Shown: piece by piece, positions 33,330 through 41,608 of the stretch | Numbering within the stretch: the first letter of the stretch is position 1 | Layout of the letters: the number at the start of each line of letters is the position of its first letter | NCBI GenBank assembly: GCA_965279315.1 | Contig: OZ257145.1 | Location: forward strand, 2,542,001-2,606,000 | Source: JAPWJZ01 sp965279315 | GTDB lineage: Bacteria; Pseudomonadota; Alphaproteobacteria; Micavibrionales; UBA2020 | Length of the DNA: 64,000 nucleotides | Direction of reading: 5' to 3' | Translations under genes and position numbers: made by a program | Notes under the pieces: model-generated | Database searches by the model: none | Told to the model about the DNA's origin: nothing | What the model saw: the letters and a program-made list of their open reading frames with translations, nothing else

Positions 33330-34238
33330 TTATTTACGGCTGGCCTTGTGCAGCCTGCGCTCATGTGTGGCAAGATATATCCCCGCCAGCACCAGCACGA
33401 CCGCGCCCGCCACCTGCACCGGCGCGGGCACTTTGTCCCACAGCACAAGGTCGAGCAGCACGACCCAGATCATGCCCGAATACTGGAACGGCACAACGGT
33501 CGATGCCTTGGCGTATTTCAGGCCCAGATAAATCATGGCCAATGACGCCGCATCCAGCACGCCAAGGCTCATCAATAACGCCCATTCGCGCGGGGCGGCC
33601 GGCAGCACGATGCTGTCATGGAAAAACAGTCCTGTCAGCACAAACATGCCCGCGTAGTAAAAAAACGGGAACGACCATGTGCTTTCGGTATCCGACAGTT
33701 TCCGCACCATCACTTGCGTCGTTGCGAACAAAAAAGTGCCGGCGACCATGCGCAGGATATAGGGCATCTGCGCCGGGTCAAACGCGGCGGCCAACCCATT
33801 AGCCTGCTGCGCAACCATTGAATAGGTGACCGCGCCAAATCCCACGATCACTGCAGCCGCCTGCGGAAACCCGATTTTTTCCTTCAGGAAGGCGGCAGAC
33901 AGCAGCGTGATCATCAGCGGGCCGGTAAAGGCGATCAGGTAGGCTGTCACCAGCGGCAGGTGCGGGTAGGACGGGAAAATCATGAAGGCGGCGGCGACGT
34001 TGATGGCCATCAGCACGACCTGCATGAATTTGCGCGGGCGCAGACCCTTCAGGTCTTTCTGCTGCGCGGCGATGGCGACCATGCAGATCATGCCGACGAA
34101 ACCGTCGAAAAACATCACCTGCGTCGCGCCGTATCCCATTTCCTGCACATATTTATTCAGCGCGGAAAACAGCGAGAGGATAAAATAAGCGGCGATAGTG
34201 AGCGTGATGCCGACCGCAGGGATATGCTGACGCGCCAT
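33330..34238 (-). CDS. DMT/EamA-family transporter
   Basis: 302 residues with about ten membrane helices in two EamA repeats (first half to about 150, second from about 160). Typical DMT features are the YLIAFTGPLMITLLSAAFLKEKIG segment (helices 3-4, in pieces) and the second-repeat GLKYAKASTVVPFQYSGMIW. Such carriers export amino acids, nucleosides or drugs; the substrate cannot be told. Its ATG shares a base with the stop codon of the SGNH hydrolase (TAATG), so it is the third gene of the ion-channel operon. Confidence 0.88.
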   Translation of the reverse strand: MARQHIPAVGITLTIAAYFILSLFSALNKYVQEMGYGATQVMFFDGFVGMICMVAIAAQQKDLKGLRPRKFMQVVLMAINVAAAFMIFPSYPHLPLVTAYLIAFTGPLMITLLSAAFLKEKIGFPQAAAVIVGFGAVTYSMVAQQANGLAAAFDPAQMPYILRMVAGTFLFATTQVMVRKLSDTESTWSFPFFYYAGMFVLTGLFFHDSIVLPAAPREWALLMSLGVLDAASLAMIYLGLKYAKASTVVPFQYSGMIWVVLLDLVLWDKVPAPVQVAGAVVLVLAGIYLATHERRLHKASRK

Positions 34239-34969
34239 TACTGCGCCGCCGCGATCTGGCGGAGCGTTTTCGCAGATTCCGCATTGATACCCTGCGGCAC
34301 GAAAGTCGTTTCCTCGGGCGAGCGGCCTGTCAGCGTTTTATAAAACACCAGTGCCGCCAGATACGTGCCCGGGACGGAGGGATGATGGCTGTCCTCCGCA
34401 TAGAGCGGCCATTTCGAATTCTGTTTCAGCAATACGGCATAGGCATCGCCGACCGGTGCCACCTGCGCCTTCAACTGCGCGGCAAGCGCGGCCGTGGCGC
34501 CCGCGTTTTTATCGCGCATGTTTTTCGGCGACTTCAGGTATCCGTAGCGCTTGTCGGTGTACCAAAAACTGCCAGGCTGGCGTTCCCATGTTTCGAAAAT
34601 AACGGGTTTTGCGCCCGCCTTCACTATCTCTTCGCCCCATTTCAGGGCGGATACCGCCGTGCCCTCGACCGTTTCCGGCAGTTGCGCCCACAGGCTTTGT
34701 TCCTGCAGCACCACGATATCGCGATGGCTGCGATACAGTTCGCTGCGCAGTTTTTCGTCGTTCCACAATTCCTTCAGCGTCGCGCCGTTTTTGGCCGCCG
34801 CCTGTGCCTTGATCCGCCCCCCTTTGCCCGATGCCGCGATTTTTTCCAGCATGCCGGGCAGGTCGTTGCGCAGGGTATAACTGTTGCCGACAAACAGCAC
34901 ATTCAGCGTTTCCGCCCGTGCCGGCGCGGCAATCATCAGCAGGCAAATCAGGCCGAAGATAAAGCGCAT
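34238..34969 (-). CDS. Secreted SGNH-type hydrolase
   Basis: 243 residues with a signal peptide (MRFIFGLICLLMIAAPARA, about 1-19). The SGNH blocks are present: block I FVGNSYT with nucleophile S30, a Gly in the AKNGATLKELW region, VVLQEQS, and block V DSHHPS with D193 and H196. This is a GDSL/SGNH esterase of the periplasm. The start overlaps the stop of the pentameric channel gene (TGATG) and its own stop overlaps the DMT gene. A signal-dependent uptake or detoxification pathway is possible, but the substrate is not shown. Confidence 0.85.
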   Translation of the reverse strand: MRFIFGLICLLMIAAPARAETLNVLFVGNSYTLRNDLPGMLEKIAASGKGGRIKAQAAAKNGATLKELWNDEKLRSELYRSHRDIVVLQEQSLWAQLPETVEGTAVSALKWGEEIVKAGAKPVIFETWERQPGSFWYTDKRYGYLKSPKNMRDKNAGATAALAAQLKAQVAPVGDAYAVLLKQNSKWPLYAEDSHHPSVPGTYLAALVFYKTLTGRSPEETTFVPQGINAESAKTLRQIAAAQ

Positions 34970-35931
34970 CAGAATGTTGTCCCGTAAATGATGATGCAGC
35001 CCACTGCAAGGATGCCGATAAAGGCGCAGACCGCGCGGCGGTCGCTGGCGCGCACAATGTCATATTGTTTTTCATGCACATGGCGGGATACGCGCGCGAC
35101 CTGCATCATGGTTGCAATGATGAAGGCATAGGATAACAGATACACCTTGTCCGTCATCAGCAGGTAATCCACCTCCGGCAACGAACTCGCCGATGTCAAT
35201 TGCAGCGCGACAAGCGTCAGAAGCGCGGTGATGGCAACGCCCAGCCGCCCCTCGATATAGGCAGGATGCACGAAAAACACGACGCCCGTGCACAGCAGCA
35301 CCAGCAGCACCGGCATGAAAACCTTGATCCCCGTCGCGAATGGCGGGCGGTGGATCGGCACCGAAATCACGCCGCGCGAATAGACCGCAGCCTCTGGCTG
35401 GCTCACATCGCCAAAATTGGTGGGATAGGAATAACCCTCCACCTCCAGCCGCGGCGTGCCGACGATAAAACCGGACAGGCGGATATGCTTGTTCAGCGTC
35501 ACGGGCGTGATCGCCTTGTCATCCGGCATATAGACCAGTTCGTTGGTGGAATGGACAGTATCCTCCATCGCCATCACAAGTTCCTGCCGGTCGAACGGGT
35601 ATTGCTGCAACGGGAACTTGGCGCTGAATTCGCCCTGCTGCCGCACAACCATATACAATGACCCGTCCGGCATTTTTTGCGGCGCGTCATAGGCGGGCGT
35701 GCGCACATGTTCGGACGGGTTGAAGGCGTTCATGAATTCATAGGTCTTGGACGGGTCGATCGCGGGATCTTTCCAGCGGAACCAGACATATAAATCGAGC
35801 CGGTAACTGTCCGTCTGCAGGTTGATGGCCTGAATGTCATTTATATATGCGCCGACCATCACCTTGTCCGGCTCCGCCCGCGCGGGCGACGCCATCAGCA
35901 GGACGAGTATGAAAGCGAAAATGTAACGCAT
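34969..35931 (-). CDS. Pentameric ligand-gated ion channel homologue (GLIC/ELIC type)
   Basis: 320 residues. Signal peptide 1-19 (MRYIFAFILVLLMASPARA). The beta-rich extracellular domain runs to about 195, with VGAYINDIQAI, SYRLDLYVWFRWKD and, at the place of the Cys-loop, FPLQQYPFDRQ (106-116). Four helices follow: M1 about 201-222 with the conserved Pro (P207), M2 about 227-247 (GRLGVAITALLTLVALQ), the M2-M3 loop SSLPEVDYLLMTDK, M3 to about 278 and M4 about 300-318. No large M3-M4 loop, as usual in bacteria. The frame opens 42 bases earlier, but the ATG at 35931 gives the signal peptide directly. First gene of an operon with an SGNH hydrolase and a DMT exporter. Channel function is family inference. 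Confidence 0.92.
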   Translation of the reverse strand: MRYIFAFILVLLMASPARAEPDKVMVGAYINDIQAINLQTDSYRLDLYVWFRWKDPAIDPSKTYEFMNAFNPSEHVRTPAYDAPQKMPDGSLYMVVRQQGEFSAKFPLQQYPFDRQELVMAMEDTVHSTNELVYMPDDKAITPVTLNKHIRLSGFIVGTPRLEVEGYSYPTNFGDVSQPEAAVYSRGVISVPIHRPPFATGIKVFMPVLLVLLCTGVVFFVHPAYIEGRLGVAITALLTLVALQLTSASSLPEVDYLLMTDKVYLLSYAFIIATMMQVARVSRHVHEKQYDIVRASDRRAVCAFIGILAVGCIIIYGTTF

Positions 35932-36148
35932 GGCAGCCCCGTAAAATGTACCTGACATGTGTACCACAAACACGTAGACGCCGCCAGATTGACTGAAAAT
36001 GCAGGCTTTTAACGCCTTGAATTGCCATAGTTATTCGCTGTGTCACACGAATGTAACAAAACTTTTCACAACGGTGACATAGCAGACAAATTTTTCACAA
36101 ACACGGGAACTATAATTTTATATGACGCTCACCCCAGTGGAGACCTTC

Positions 36149-36682
36149 ATGTTTACCCAGCACGCCCTGACAGCCGAACGCGACCGCCTTTACCGCTTTG
36201 CCCTGCGCCTGACCAAGCAGCCGAGCGACGCGGAAGACCTGGTGCAGTCGACCATGGTGCGCGCGCTTGAAAAACGTGAATACTTCCAGGAAGGCACGAA
36301 CCTGTTCAACTGGACATCGCGCGTGATGTTCAACATTTTCGTGTCGCAATACCGCCGCGAAAAACGCATCGCCGCCCGCCGCCAGGCGGCATATAACGAA
36401 GCGCAAAGCAGCACAGCCGCCCCGCAGGAAACCGTGACCGACCTTTCGCGCATGCGCGACTGCATGAAGCGCCTGTCGAAACAGCATCGCGACATGCTGG
36501 TATTGGTTTGCATCAGCGGGTTGCGTTACGAAGAAGTGTCGCAACGCCTGAGGATTCCGGTCGGTACCGTCCGTTCGCGCCTGTCGCGCGCGCGCAGCGA
36601 ATTGCAGCATCTGTTGCAGTCCAATACAGGCGCGCAAACGTACCGCGGAGCGAATGCTGTTGCCGTACGCGCAACGGTTTAA
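36149..36682 (+). CDS. ECF-type RNA polymerase sigma factor
   Basis: 177 residues from the ATG at 36149, which has GGAG at 6-base spacing; an ATG at 36122 is also in frame but has no ribosome site. Region 2 reads RLYRFALRLTKQPSDAEDLVQ and ALEKREYF.. NLFNWTSRVMFN; region 4 has MRDCMKRLSKQHRDMLVL and the HTH YEEVSQRLRIPVGTVRSRLSRAR. No anti-sigma gene is beside it; it precedes a decayed receiver fragment and a response-regulator gene. A TATAAT lies at 36111-36116, consistent with ordinary sigma-70 control. The tail (AQTYRGANAVAVRATV) is not conserved-looking. Confidence 0.93.
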   Translation: MFTQHALTAERDRLYRFALRLTKQPSDAEDLVQSTMVRALEKREYFQEGTNLFNWTSRVMFNIFVSQYRREKRIAARRQAAYNEAQSSTAAPQETVTDLSRMRDCMKRLSKQHRDMLVLVCISGLRYEEVSQRLRIPVGTVRSRLSRARSELQHLLQSNTGAQTYRGANAVAVRATV

Positions 36683-36685
36683 TTT

Positions 36686-36829
36686 TCAGCTGATCTTTCT
36701 TGTATCCAGCGTCTGACGCAACATGCGGAAATCGATTGGCTTTGTCATGTGCTGGTCAAATCCCTCAACCGGCACAGCAACTTTATTGCCTTTCAAGCAT
36801 TGGCACTCACGACCGGCTTTCCCATTGCG
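36686..36829 (-). pseudogene. Decayed receiver-domain (CheY-like) C-terminal fragment
   Basis: Reading the minus strand from about 36829 to TGA at 36686-36688 gives first GKPVVSANA and then, after a one-base frame shift, LKGNKVAVPVEGFDQHMTKPID followed by FRMLRQTLDTRKIS and the stop codon. The pieces VV..ANA-LKG and GFDQHMTKPID are the classic last strands of a receiver domain (with the conserved Lys of TKP). No start, no phospho-Asp part and a frameshift: a dead remnant lying between two live regulatory genes. The OmpR-type gene's ribosome site begins just beside it. Confidence 0.75.
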
Positions 36830-36846
36830 TAACAGGAAAGCATATA

Positions 36847-37623
36847 ATGAAAGAAGAACATTTTCAGAATCCGGTCGCCGCCGAACCCGCCAGAATGGCG
36901 GTTCTGGCTGTGGATGATGATGCAGACATCCATATCGTCATGCGCCCCTATCTTGAACAGCAACGCTATTCCTACCTTGCCGCCTGCGACGGCGACGAGA
37001 TGATGGAAAAAATCGCTGCGCAAAGGCCCGATGTTATTTTGCTGGATGTGAGGCTACCGGGCAAAGACGGCTTGGAGCTTATGTCCGACATTCGGAATGT
37101 CACGAAAGCTCCCATCATTCTTTTAAGCGGCAGCGCGTGTGAAAATACAAGAATTGCCGGCCTTGAAATGGGCGCGGATGATTTCATGACAAAACCTGTC
37201 GAACTGCGTGAACTTACCGCGCGCATCAAGGCGATTTTACGCCGCAGCGGCACGGATGAGGATCGCGAACAAACGCCGGTAAAGGATCAGCGCCTCCATT
37301 TTGGCGGCTGGACGCTTGATCGCCAGCAATACCAGTTACTGGACAAAAATGGCAAATCCGCAGACCTGACACTGGGTGAATACCGCCTTCTGGAGGCACT
37401 GATCATGGCGCCGGGAAGTGTGTTGTCGCGAGAACAACTATTTGAATTAACCCGCGCCAGCAACCCGGATTCAGGGGATCGCGTGATCGATGCGCAAATC
37501 GCACGTTTGCGCAAAAAACTCCAAGGCGGGAATCCATCCAGATCGATCATCAAGACGGTCCGCAAAATCGGGTATATGTTCTGCGGAAAGCTGGGAGAAA
37601 AAGAGGCCGCAATTATTCGGTGA
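36847..37623 (+). CDS. OmpR/PhoB-family response regulator
   Basis: 258 residues from the ATG at 36847 (ribosome site AGGAAAG at 7 bases); the frame opens much earlier but that part is not protein-like. Receiver domain: VDDDAD, phospho-Asp D67 in VILLDVRLPGKDG, SGS and K in MTKPVE. The winged-helix DNA-binding domain starts near 145 (LHFGGWTLDRQQYQL) and has LTLGEYRLLEALIMAPGSVLS and the recognition helix VIDAQIARLRKKL. No cognate kinase gene is adjacent on its strand; the convergent REC-kinase pair ends 11 bases inside its 3' end and is a candidate partner. Confidence 0.95.
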   Translation: MKEEHFQNPVAAEPARMAVLAVDDDADIHIVMRPYLEQQRYSYLAACDGDEMMEKIAAQRPDVILLDVRLPGKDGLELMSDIRNVTKAPIILLSGSACENTRIAGLEMGADDFMTKPVELRELTARIKAILRRSGTDEDREQTPVKDQRLHFGGWTLDRQQYQLLDKNGKSADLTLGEYRLLEALIMAPGSVLSREQLFELTRASNPDSGDRVIDAQIARLRKKLQGGNPSRSIIKTVRKIGYMFCGKLGEKEAAIIR

Positions 37624-38041
37624 ACCGATTGATGTTCAGGTAGATCGCCAGCATCGGCACAAGATCAGCGACTGTTTCCTTCAGGAAATATCCGGCGGCC
37701 CCCAGTTTATATGCCTTAGAAATATCGGCATCCCGTTTGGAAGTGGATAGCATAAATGCCGTGCAATCGCGGAGATTGCGATCTTGTCGCAGCTTCTCCA
37801 GGAACTCGATACCGTTGATTTGTGGCATATTCACATCGACCAGCATGATGCAGGGCAGCGGCACTTTTTCCTGCCCCTGTTCGCCGCGCAACATGGCCAG
37901 CGCATCTGCACCACAGCGGGCATGGTAAATGCGGTTGGTCAGGTTATTCTTTTTAAACGCACGTTTCACGACTTCGGCATCGATCTCGTCATCCTCGACG
38001 ATCAACACGTTCACGTCATCGGGCACGGCGCGCCCTGTCAT
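37613..38041 (-). CDS. Single-domain response regulator (Rcp1-like)
   Basis: 142 residues, one receiver domain: IVEDDEIDAEVVKRAFKK, phospho-Asp D69 in CIMLVDVNMPQING, LSTSKRDADI and the Lys in GYFLKE. The ED.E.DAE and NMP.INGIEFL patterns are those of Rcp1-type regulators that pair with bacteriophytochrome-like or REC-kinases. No output domain, so it acts as a phospho-relay or by protein contact. Its ATG overlaps the kinase stop codon (ATGA), so the two are translationally coupled. Its 3' end overlaps the convergent OmpR-type gene by 11 bases. Confidence 0.93.
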   Translation of the reverse strand: MTGRAVPDDVNVLIVEDDEIDAEVVKRAFKKNNLTNRIYHARCGADALAMLRGEQGQEKVPLPCIMLVDVNMPQINGIEFLEKLRQDRNLRDCTAFMLSTSKRDADISKAYKLGAAGYFLKETVADLVPMLAIYLNINRFTE

Positions 38042-39195
38042 GCTGCGTCCAGTGTTTTAGGCCATGTAAACCGGAATAACGCCCCCTTGCCGGCATCGGA
38101 TTCAACCGCGATATCGCCGCCACAGGCCAGCAGTATTTTTTTCACAAGCGCCAGGCCCATGCCGCTGCCTTCCTTTTGGTCGCGTGGCTTCAACGTCTGG
38201 AACATTTCGAAAATGCGCGCATGGAATTCAGGCGGGATGCCCGGGCCGTCATCCTTCACGGTGAAGACATAAATGTTGCCCTTGTCCTCCACATCCATTT
38301 CAACGATGCCGTCGGGGCGTTCATGATGCTTGATGGCATTGTTCAGCAGGTTATACAGCACCTGCTGCAAGGGCATGGCGCGCAGCGGCAAACCCGCAAA
38401 GCCCGCGCCGATTTTTACCGTAAAGCCCTGCGGCGGCAAAGCCAGCGCGACGACATCCTCGGCCAATATGCGCCCGTCAACCGTGTCCGCGGCGGAAGAC
38501 TGTATCTTGGCGCTGATCTTCGCATATTCCAGGGTGTCATCCAGCAGCTTTTCCATGCGCCGCACCCGTTTGCGCAATTCATCCATATATTCAAGGCTTT
38601 TGCCCTGCAACGCATCGCCCAGTTCTTCCGCGATCCAGTCGGACAGGTTATGGATGCCACGCAGGGGCGTTTTCAGGTCGTGGGAACAGATATAGGCGAA
38701 TTTCTCCAGCTCGTCGTTCGATTGGCGCAGCACGTTATTCAGGTTCATGATCTGCTCCCGCTGCACATATAGGTCCAGATAGACCTTCACCTTGCTGCGC
38801 AGGATATCCGAATTGATCGGCTTGAAAATGTAATCGACCGCGCCGATTTCACCCGCGCGCGATGCGTATTTTTCTTCCTTGCTGATGGCGGTTGCGAAAA
38901 TGATCGGTGTGCCACGCATGGTCTCGTTTTCCTGCATCAGCGCGGCTGTTTCGAAACCATCCATGATCGGCATCTGCACATCGAGGATCACGACCGCAAA
39001 TTTGTGCTTCATCATCAGCGACAGGGCCGCCCTCCCCGAGGCCGCGGTAAAAATCTGCGCCGGAAGAATTTTTAATACCGCCTCGGTCGCAAACAAGTTT
39101 TCATGCCGGTCATCGACAATCAGGATATTGGCTGGATCATGTTGCATCGGGGATGCCTCGCTGTAACAGGCATGGATTTTTTGCGCCGTCTGCAT
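38038..39195 (-). CDS. Receiver-histidine kinase hybrid (REC-HisKA-HATPase)
   Basis: 385 residues. Order: receiver domain about 20-140 (VDDRHENL, phospho-Asp D72 in VVILDVQMPIMDG, K in YIFKPI), a coiled linker, the dimerisation domain with H172 in YICSHDLKTPLRG, and the ATPase with NLLNNAIKHH (N box), DDGPGIP (G1) and GSGMGLALVKKI (G2). No membrane helix or sensor domain, so it is cytoplasmic and takes its input by phosphorylation of its own receiver. Two starts are possible: 39195, and an internal ATG at 39147 with GAGG at 8 bases. Transcribed with the Rcp1-like regulator just after it. Confidence 0.94.
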   Translation of the reverse strand: MQTAQKIHACYSEASPMQHDPANILIVDDRHENLFATEAVLKILPAQIFTAASGRAALSLMMKHKFAVVILDVQMPIMDGFETAALMQENETMRGTPIIFATAISKEEKYASRAGEIGAVDYIFKPINSDILRSKVKVYLDLYVQREQIMNLNNVLRQSNDELEKFAYICSHDLKTPLRGIHNLSDWIAEELGDALQGKSLEYMDELRKRVRRMEKLLDDTLEYAKISAKIQSSAADTVDGRILAEDVVALALPPQGFTVKIGAGFAGLPLRAMPLQQVLYNLLNNAIKHHERPDGIVEMDVEDKGNIYVFTVKDDGPGIPPEFHARIFEMFQTLKPRDQKEGSGMGLALVKKILLACGGDIAVESDAGKGALFRFTWPKTLDAA

Positions 39196-39307
39196 ATCTT
39201 CTCAGGCAGCAACCATAGATTATAATGATAAATATTAAATTACCACCCTAGGTATAATCCTAAAACGGCAACTTACGTAAATTAAAGGTGCTGTGAATAT
39301 GAGGAAA

Positions 39308-39384
39308 TGGTGGGCCCGGAGGGACTTGAACCCCCGACCAGACCGTTATGAGCGGCCCGCTCTAACCAACTGAGCTACAGGCCC
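39308..39384 (-). tRNA. tRNA with CAU anticodon, probably tRNA-Ile2 (lysidine type)
   Basis: 77 bases including an encoded CCA. The minus strand folds as a full cloverleaf: acceptor GGGCCTG with CGGGCCC, D-arm GCTC-AGTTGGTTA-GAGC, anticodon stem GGCCG with CGGTC, loop CTCATAA, and a T-arm with GGTTCAA. Anticodon CAT. The C32-T33-CAT-A37-A38 loop occurs in both Ile2 and elongator Met tRNAs; the GGGCC acceptor and GGTTCAAGTCC arm favour Ile2, which needs TilS to convert C34 to lysidine. Initiator tRNA is excluded because of the full acceptor pair. It lies 53 bases after the last PAP2 gene, same strand. Confidence 0.95.
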
Positions 39385-39437
39385 GTTCGAGTGCTGCGAC
39401 TATATCATAAAGCCGCCGTTGGATAAAAGCGGGATTG

Positions 39438-40523
39438 TTACAGCCGTATCAATGGCTTGGCATCAGCCATATAACGCCGGTCGAGAAGTTTGCCCACCAG
39501 CCACCACAGCAGGCTGACGGTCGCAATCGACACATATCCGTCCACCGCATAATGAAACCCGAAATAGACGGAGGCGAAAAAGATCGAGACGCAGAAGACA
39601 AAAGCCGCAACCGTCGCGCGCCGACCGATCTGCGACGCATATAAAACCATCAGCCACGCAATCGCCACATGCAGGCTGGGCATGGCGGAGAGAGCATTCA
39701 CGTTCACCATGTTGCCGTTGGTCGCCCATTTCAGCAGCAGCGTGCGCGAATAGGTCGCGATGGGGAATTCCGCCGCGCCATGTTCGCTGAAATGCTTCAC
39801 AAGGCTGGCATAGGGATCGGCGAGTGCCGGGTAGAAGTCATGGAAGAACAGCGGCCCGACAGAGGAAAACCCGAGCGCCATCAGCGACCCGATCAACACC
39901 CAGCTGAGGAAGAAGCACCAGTAAAACCGCAGCCGGCGGTGCCGCTGCGTATCAAGGAACAGGTTGAACGAAATGCCGATATACAGCACCACGAACCACA
40001 CATAATAAACGAGGTCGAAATAAGTGGCGAGGCCGAGGTTGAGGCCATCCGCCGCCGGTATTACAAATTCATGCGGGTAACGCCCGAAATGCAGCAGCTT
40101 ATCCCACGCCGCCAAAACCGGATCCCAGTTATACGGATTGACGAAGGCGATCAGCGATTTCTGGATAAAGAAGAAATTGATCGCATACAGCACCGGCATC
40201 CCGACACAGGCATAGGCGAACAGCTCGCCCTTGGTGTACGCGCGCGCGGTTGCGATGAAATGCGCCTTGGCATTGTCGCCCCGTTCCTCGAAACTGCCTT
40301 TCGAGGTAATCAGGCGGTGCAGGAAAACCCATGCCGACATGGCCGCCAGCAGCAACAGGCATTTGAACGTCACCAACAGCATCGCCCAGCCCACACGCAT
40401 GAACTGGCTGAACGGCACGGCATAAATAACCGTTTCGGCCAGCACCGCCACCACATACACGGCCGCGGCGATATAAAGCGGGCGGTATTCGCGCCATGCG
40501 CTGGCGAACCTGTCTTCGGTCAT
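39438..40523 (-). CDS. PAP2-superfamily membrane enzyme, tandem copy 4
   Basis: 361 residues, polytopic. The PAP2 (phosphatidate phosphatase/Aur1-like, PAP2_3) marks are the AMPSLH motif (280-285) and FGFHYAVDGY (His 324, Asp 328). The classical first motif KxxxxxxRP is not seen, as is common in the Aur1-like group. A preceding block reads WDKLLHFGRYPHEF and VGPLFFHDFYP. These enzymes dephosphorylate or exchange phospho-headgroups of lipids at the membrane. It is the last of four adjacent paralogues; its ATG overlaps the stop of copy 3 (ATGA). The four have the same 38-residue gap between the motif histidines. The tRNA follows on the same strand. Confidence 0.88.
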   Translation of the reverse strand: MTEDRFASAWREYRPLYIAAAVYVVAVLAETVIYAVPFSQFMRVGWAMLLVTFKCLLLLAAMSAWVFLHRLITSKGSFEERGDNAKAHFIATARAYTKGELFAYACVGMPVLYAINFFFIQKSLIAFVNPYNWDPVLAAWDKLLHFGRYPHEFVIPAADGLNLGLATYFDLVYYVWFVVLYIGISFNLFLDTQRHRRLRFYWCFFLSWVLIGSLMALGFSSVGPLFFHDFYPALADPYASLVKHFSEHGAAEFPIATYSRTLLLKWATNGNMVNVNALSAMPSLHVAIAWLMVLYASQIGRRATVAAFVFCVSIFFASVYFGFHYAVDGYVSIATVSLLWWLVGKLLDRRYMADAKPLIRL

Positions 40524-41608
40524 GCGGCATCCCCCAGCATCCGTGTTTTATGCCGCACAAGGCACTTGCCCGCAATCCACCAGATCAGGCTGGTGACGGC
40601 GACCGACACATAGGCATCGATGGCGTAATGGAACCCCAGGTAAATCGACCCCAGATACATCATCACAAAAAACGGCAGCGCCAGCATGAAGGCCGTGCGG
40701 CCAACCGCGCGTGCATACAGCACCATGATCCACGACACCGCAAGGTGCATGCTGGGCATGGCCGACAGCGCGTTCGGGTCGAAAATCCGGTCGTTATGCG
40801 CCCAGCCGAGCAGCAATTGCCGCGTCTTGGCTGCGAACAGGAACCCTGTGTTGCTCATCGCATCCATGTTCTGCGGGATAGCGGCATACACATCCGGCAG
40901 GTCAGGATAGAAATCATGATAGAACAGCGGCCCGACCGAACTGAAAACCGTTGCACCGATCGTGCCCAGCAATATCCATGACAAAAGGTACGTCCACAGG
41001 AAACGCAGACGGCGGTACAGGTCGGTTTCCACAAACATCGTGTAACCGGTCACAAAAAACATCACCAGCAGCCACAGCGCGTAAGCAGCATCCAGCACCC
41101 GCCCTGCCCCGATCATGTTTGCGGCGCCAATGATGGCTTCATGCGGATAAATGCCGAAATGCATCGCCCTGTCGATCGATGCAAAAACAGGATCCCATCC
41201 GGCCTGCACATAGGGGTTGACGGTATTGATCAGCGATTTGCTGACGAAAAAGAAATTATCCGCCGACATCGCAAGGAACGCCATGCAGGCATAGGCCCAG
41301 CGTGGGCCTTCCAGATAGGTACGCGTTACCACATCTAGTTGGGCGGAGGCCGTTTTCCAGCGAAGGAGAAAAGATTCCATAGAGCCCGCCCCGGCGAAAA
41401 AATGCAGGAAGCTGAAAATATACATGCCCGCCGCAAAAGTGATCGCGATCATGACCGACATAAAAATATAGCCGAAGATATGCATCAGGTTTGATGGCGG
41501 CACATGGCAATAAAACGCCTCGGCCAGTACGCAGGCGGCATAGGCGGCGGAAACCGCCAGCGCAGCGCGGTGGTCACGGAGCGCGTTTTTCCACGGCGTT
41601 GCGGTCAT
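40520..41608 (-). CDS. PAP2-superfamily membrane enzyme, tandem copy 3
   Basis: 362 residues. Motifs: AMPSMH (283-288) and LGFHYAIDAY (His 327, Asp 331), and the shared IDRAMHFGIYPHEAI and VGPLFYHDFYPDLPD blocks. Multiple hydrophobic helices throughout. Diverged from the other copies in most loops, so the duplication is old. Start overlaps the copy 2 stop (ATGA) and its own stop overlaps copy 4. Lipid phosphatase or phospho-headgroup transferase by family; the substrate is not known. Confidence 0.88.
   Translation of the reverse strand: MTATPWKNALRDHRAALAVSAAYAACVLAEAFYCHVPPSNLMHIFGYIFMSVMIAITFAAGMYIFSFLHFFAGAGSMESFLLRWKTASAQLDVVTRTYLEGPRWAYACMAFLAMSADNFFFVSKSLINTVNPYVQAGWDPVFASIDRAMHFGIYPHEAIIGAANMIGAGRVLDAAYALWLLVMFFVTGYTMFVETDLYRRLRFLWTYLLSWILLGTIGATVFSSVGPLFYHDFYPDLPDVYAAIPQNMDAMSNTGFLFAAKTRQLLLGWAHNDRIFDPNALSAMPSMHLAVSWIMVLYARAVGRTAFMLALPFFVMMYLGSIYLGFHYAIDAYVSVAVTSLIWWIAGKCLVRHKTRMLGDAA

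Noticed and set aside
36106..36121. EcfG-type (GGAAC ... CGTT) auto-regulatory promoter upstream of the ECF gene
   Set aside because: GGAAC is present, but no CGTT at the right distance; the sequence fits TATAAT of a normal promoter better.
39308..39384. Initiator tRNA-Met
   Set aside because: The first acceptor pair is a normal G-C and the anticodon stem lacks the three G-C pairs of initiators; elongator Met remains a lesser alternative to Ile2.
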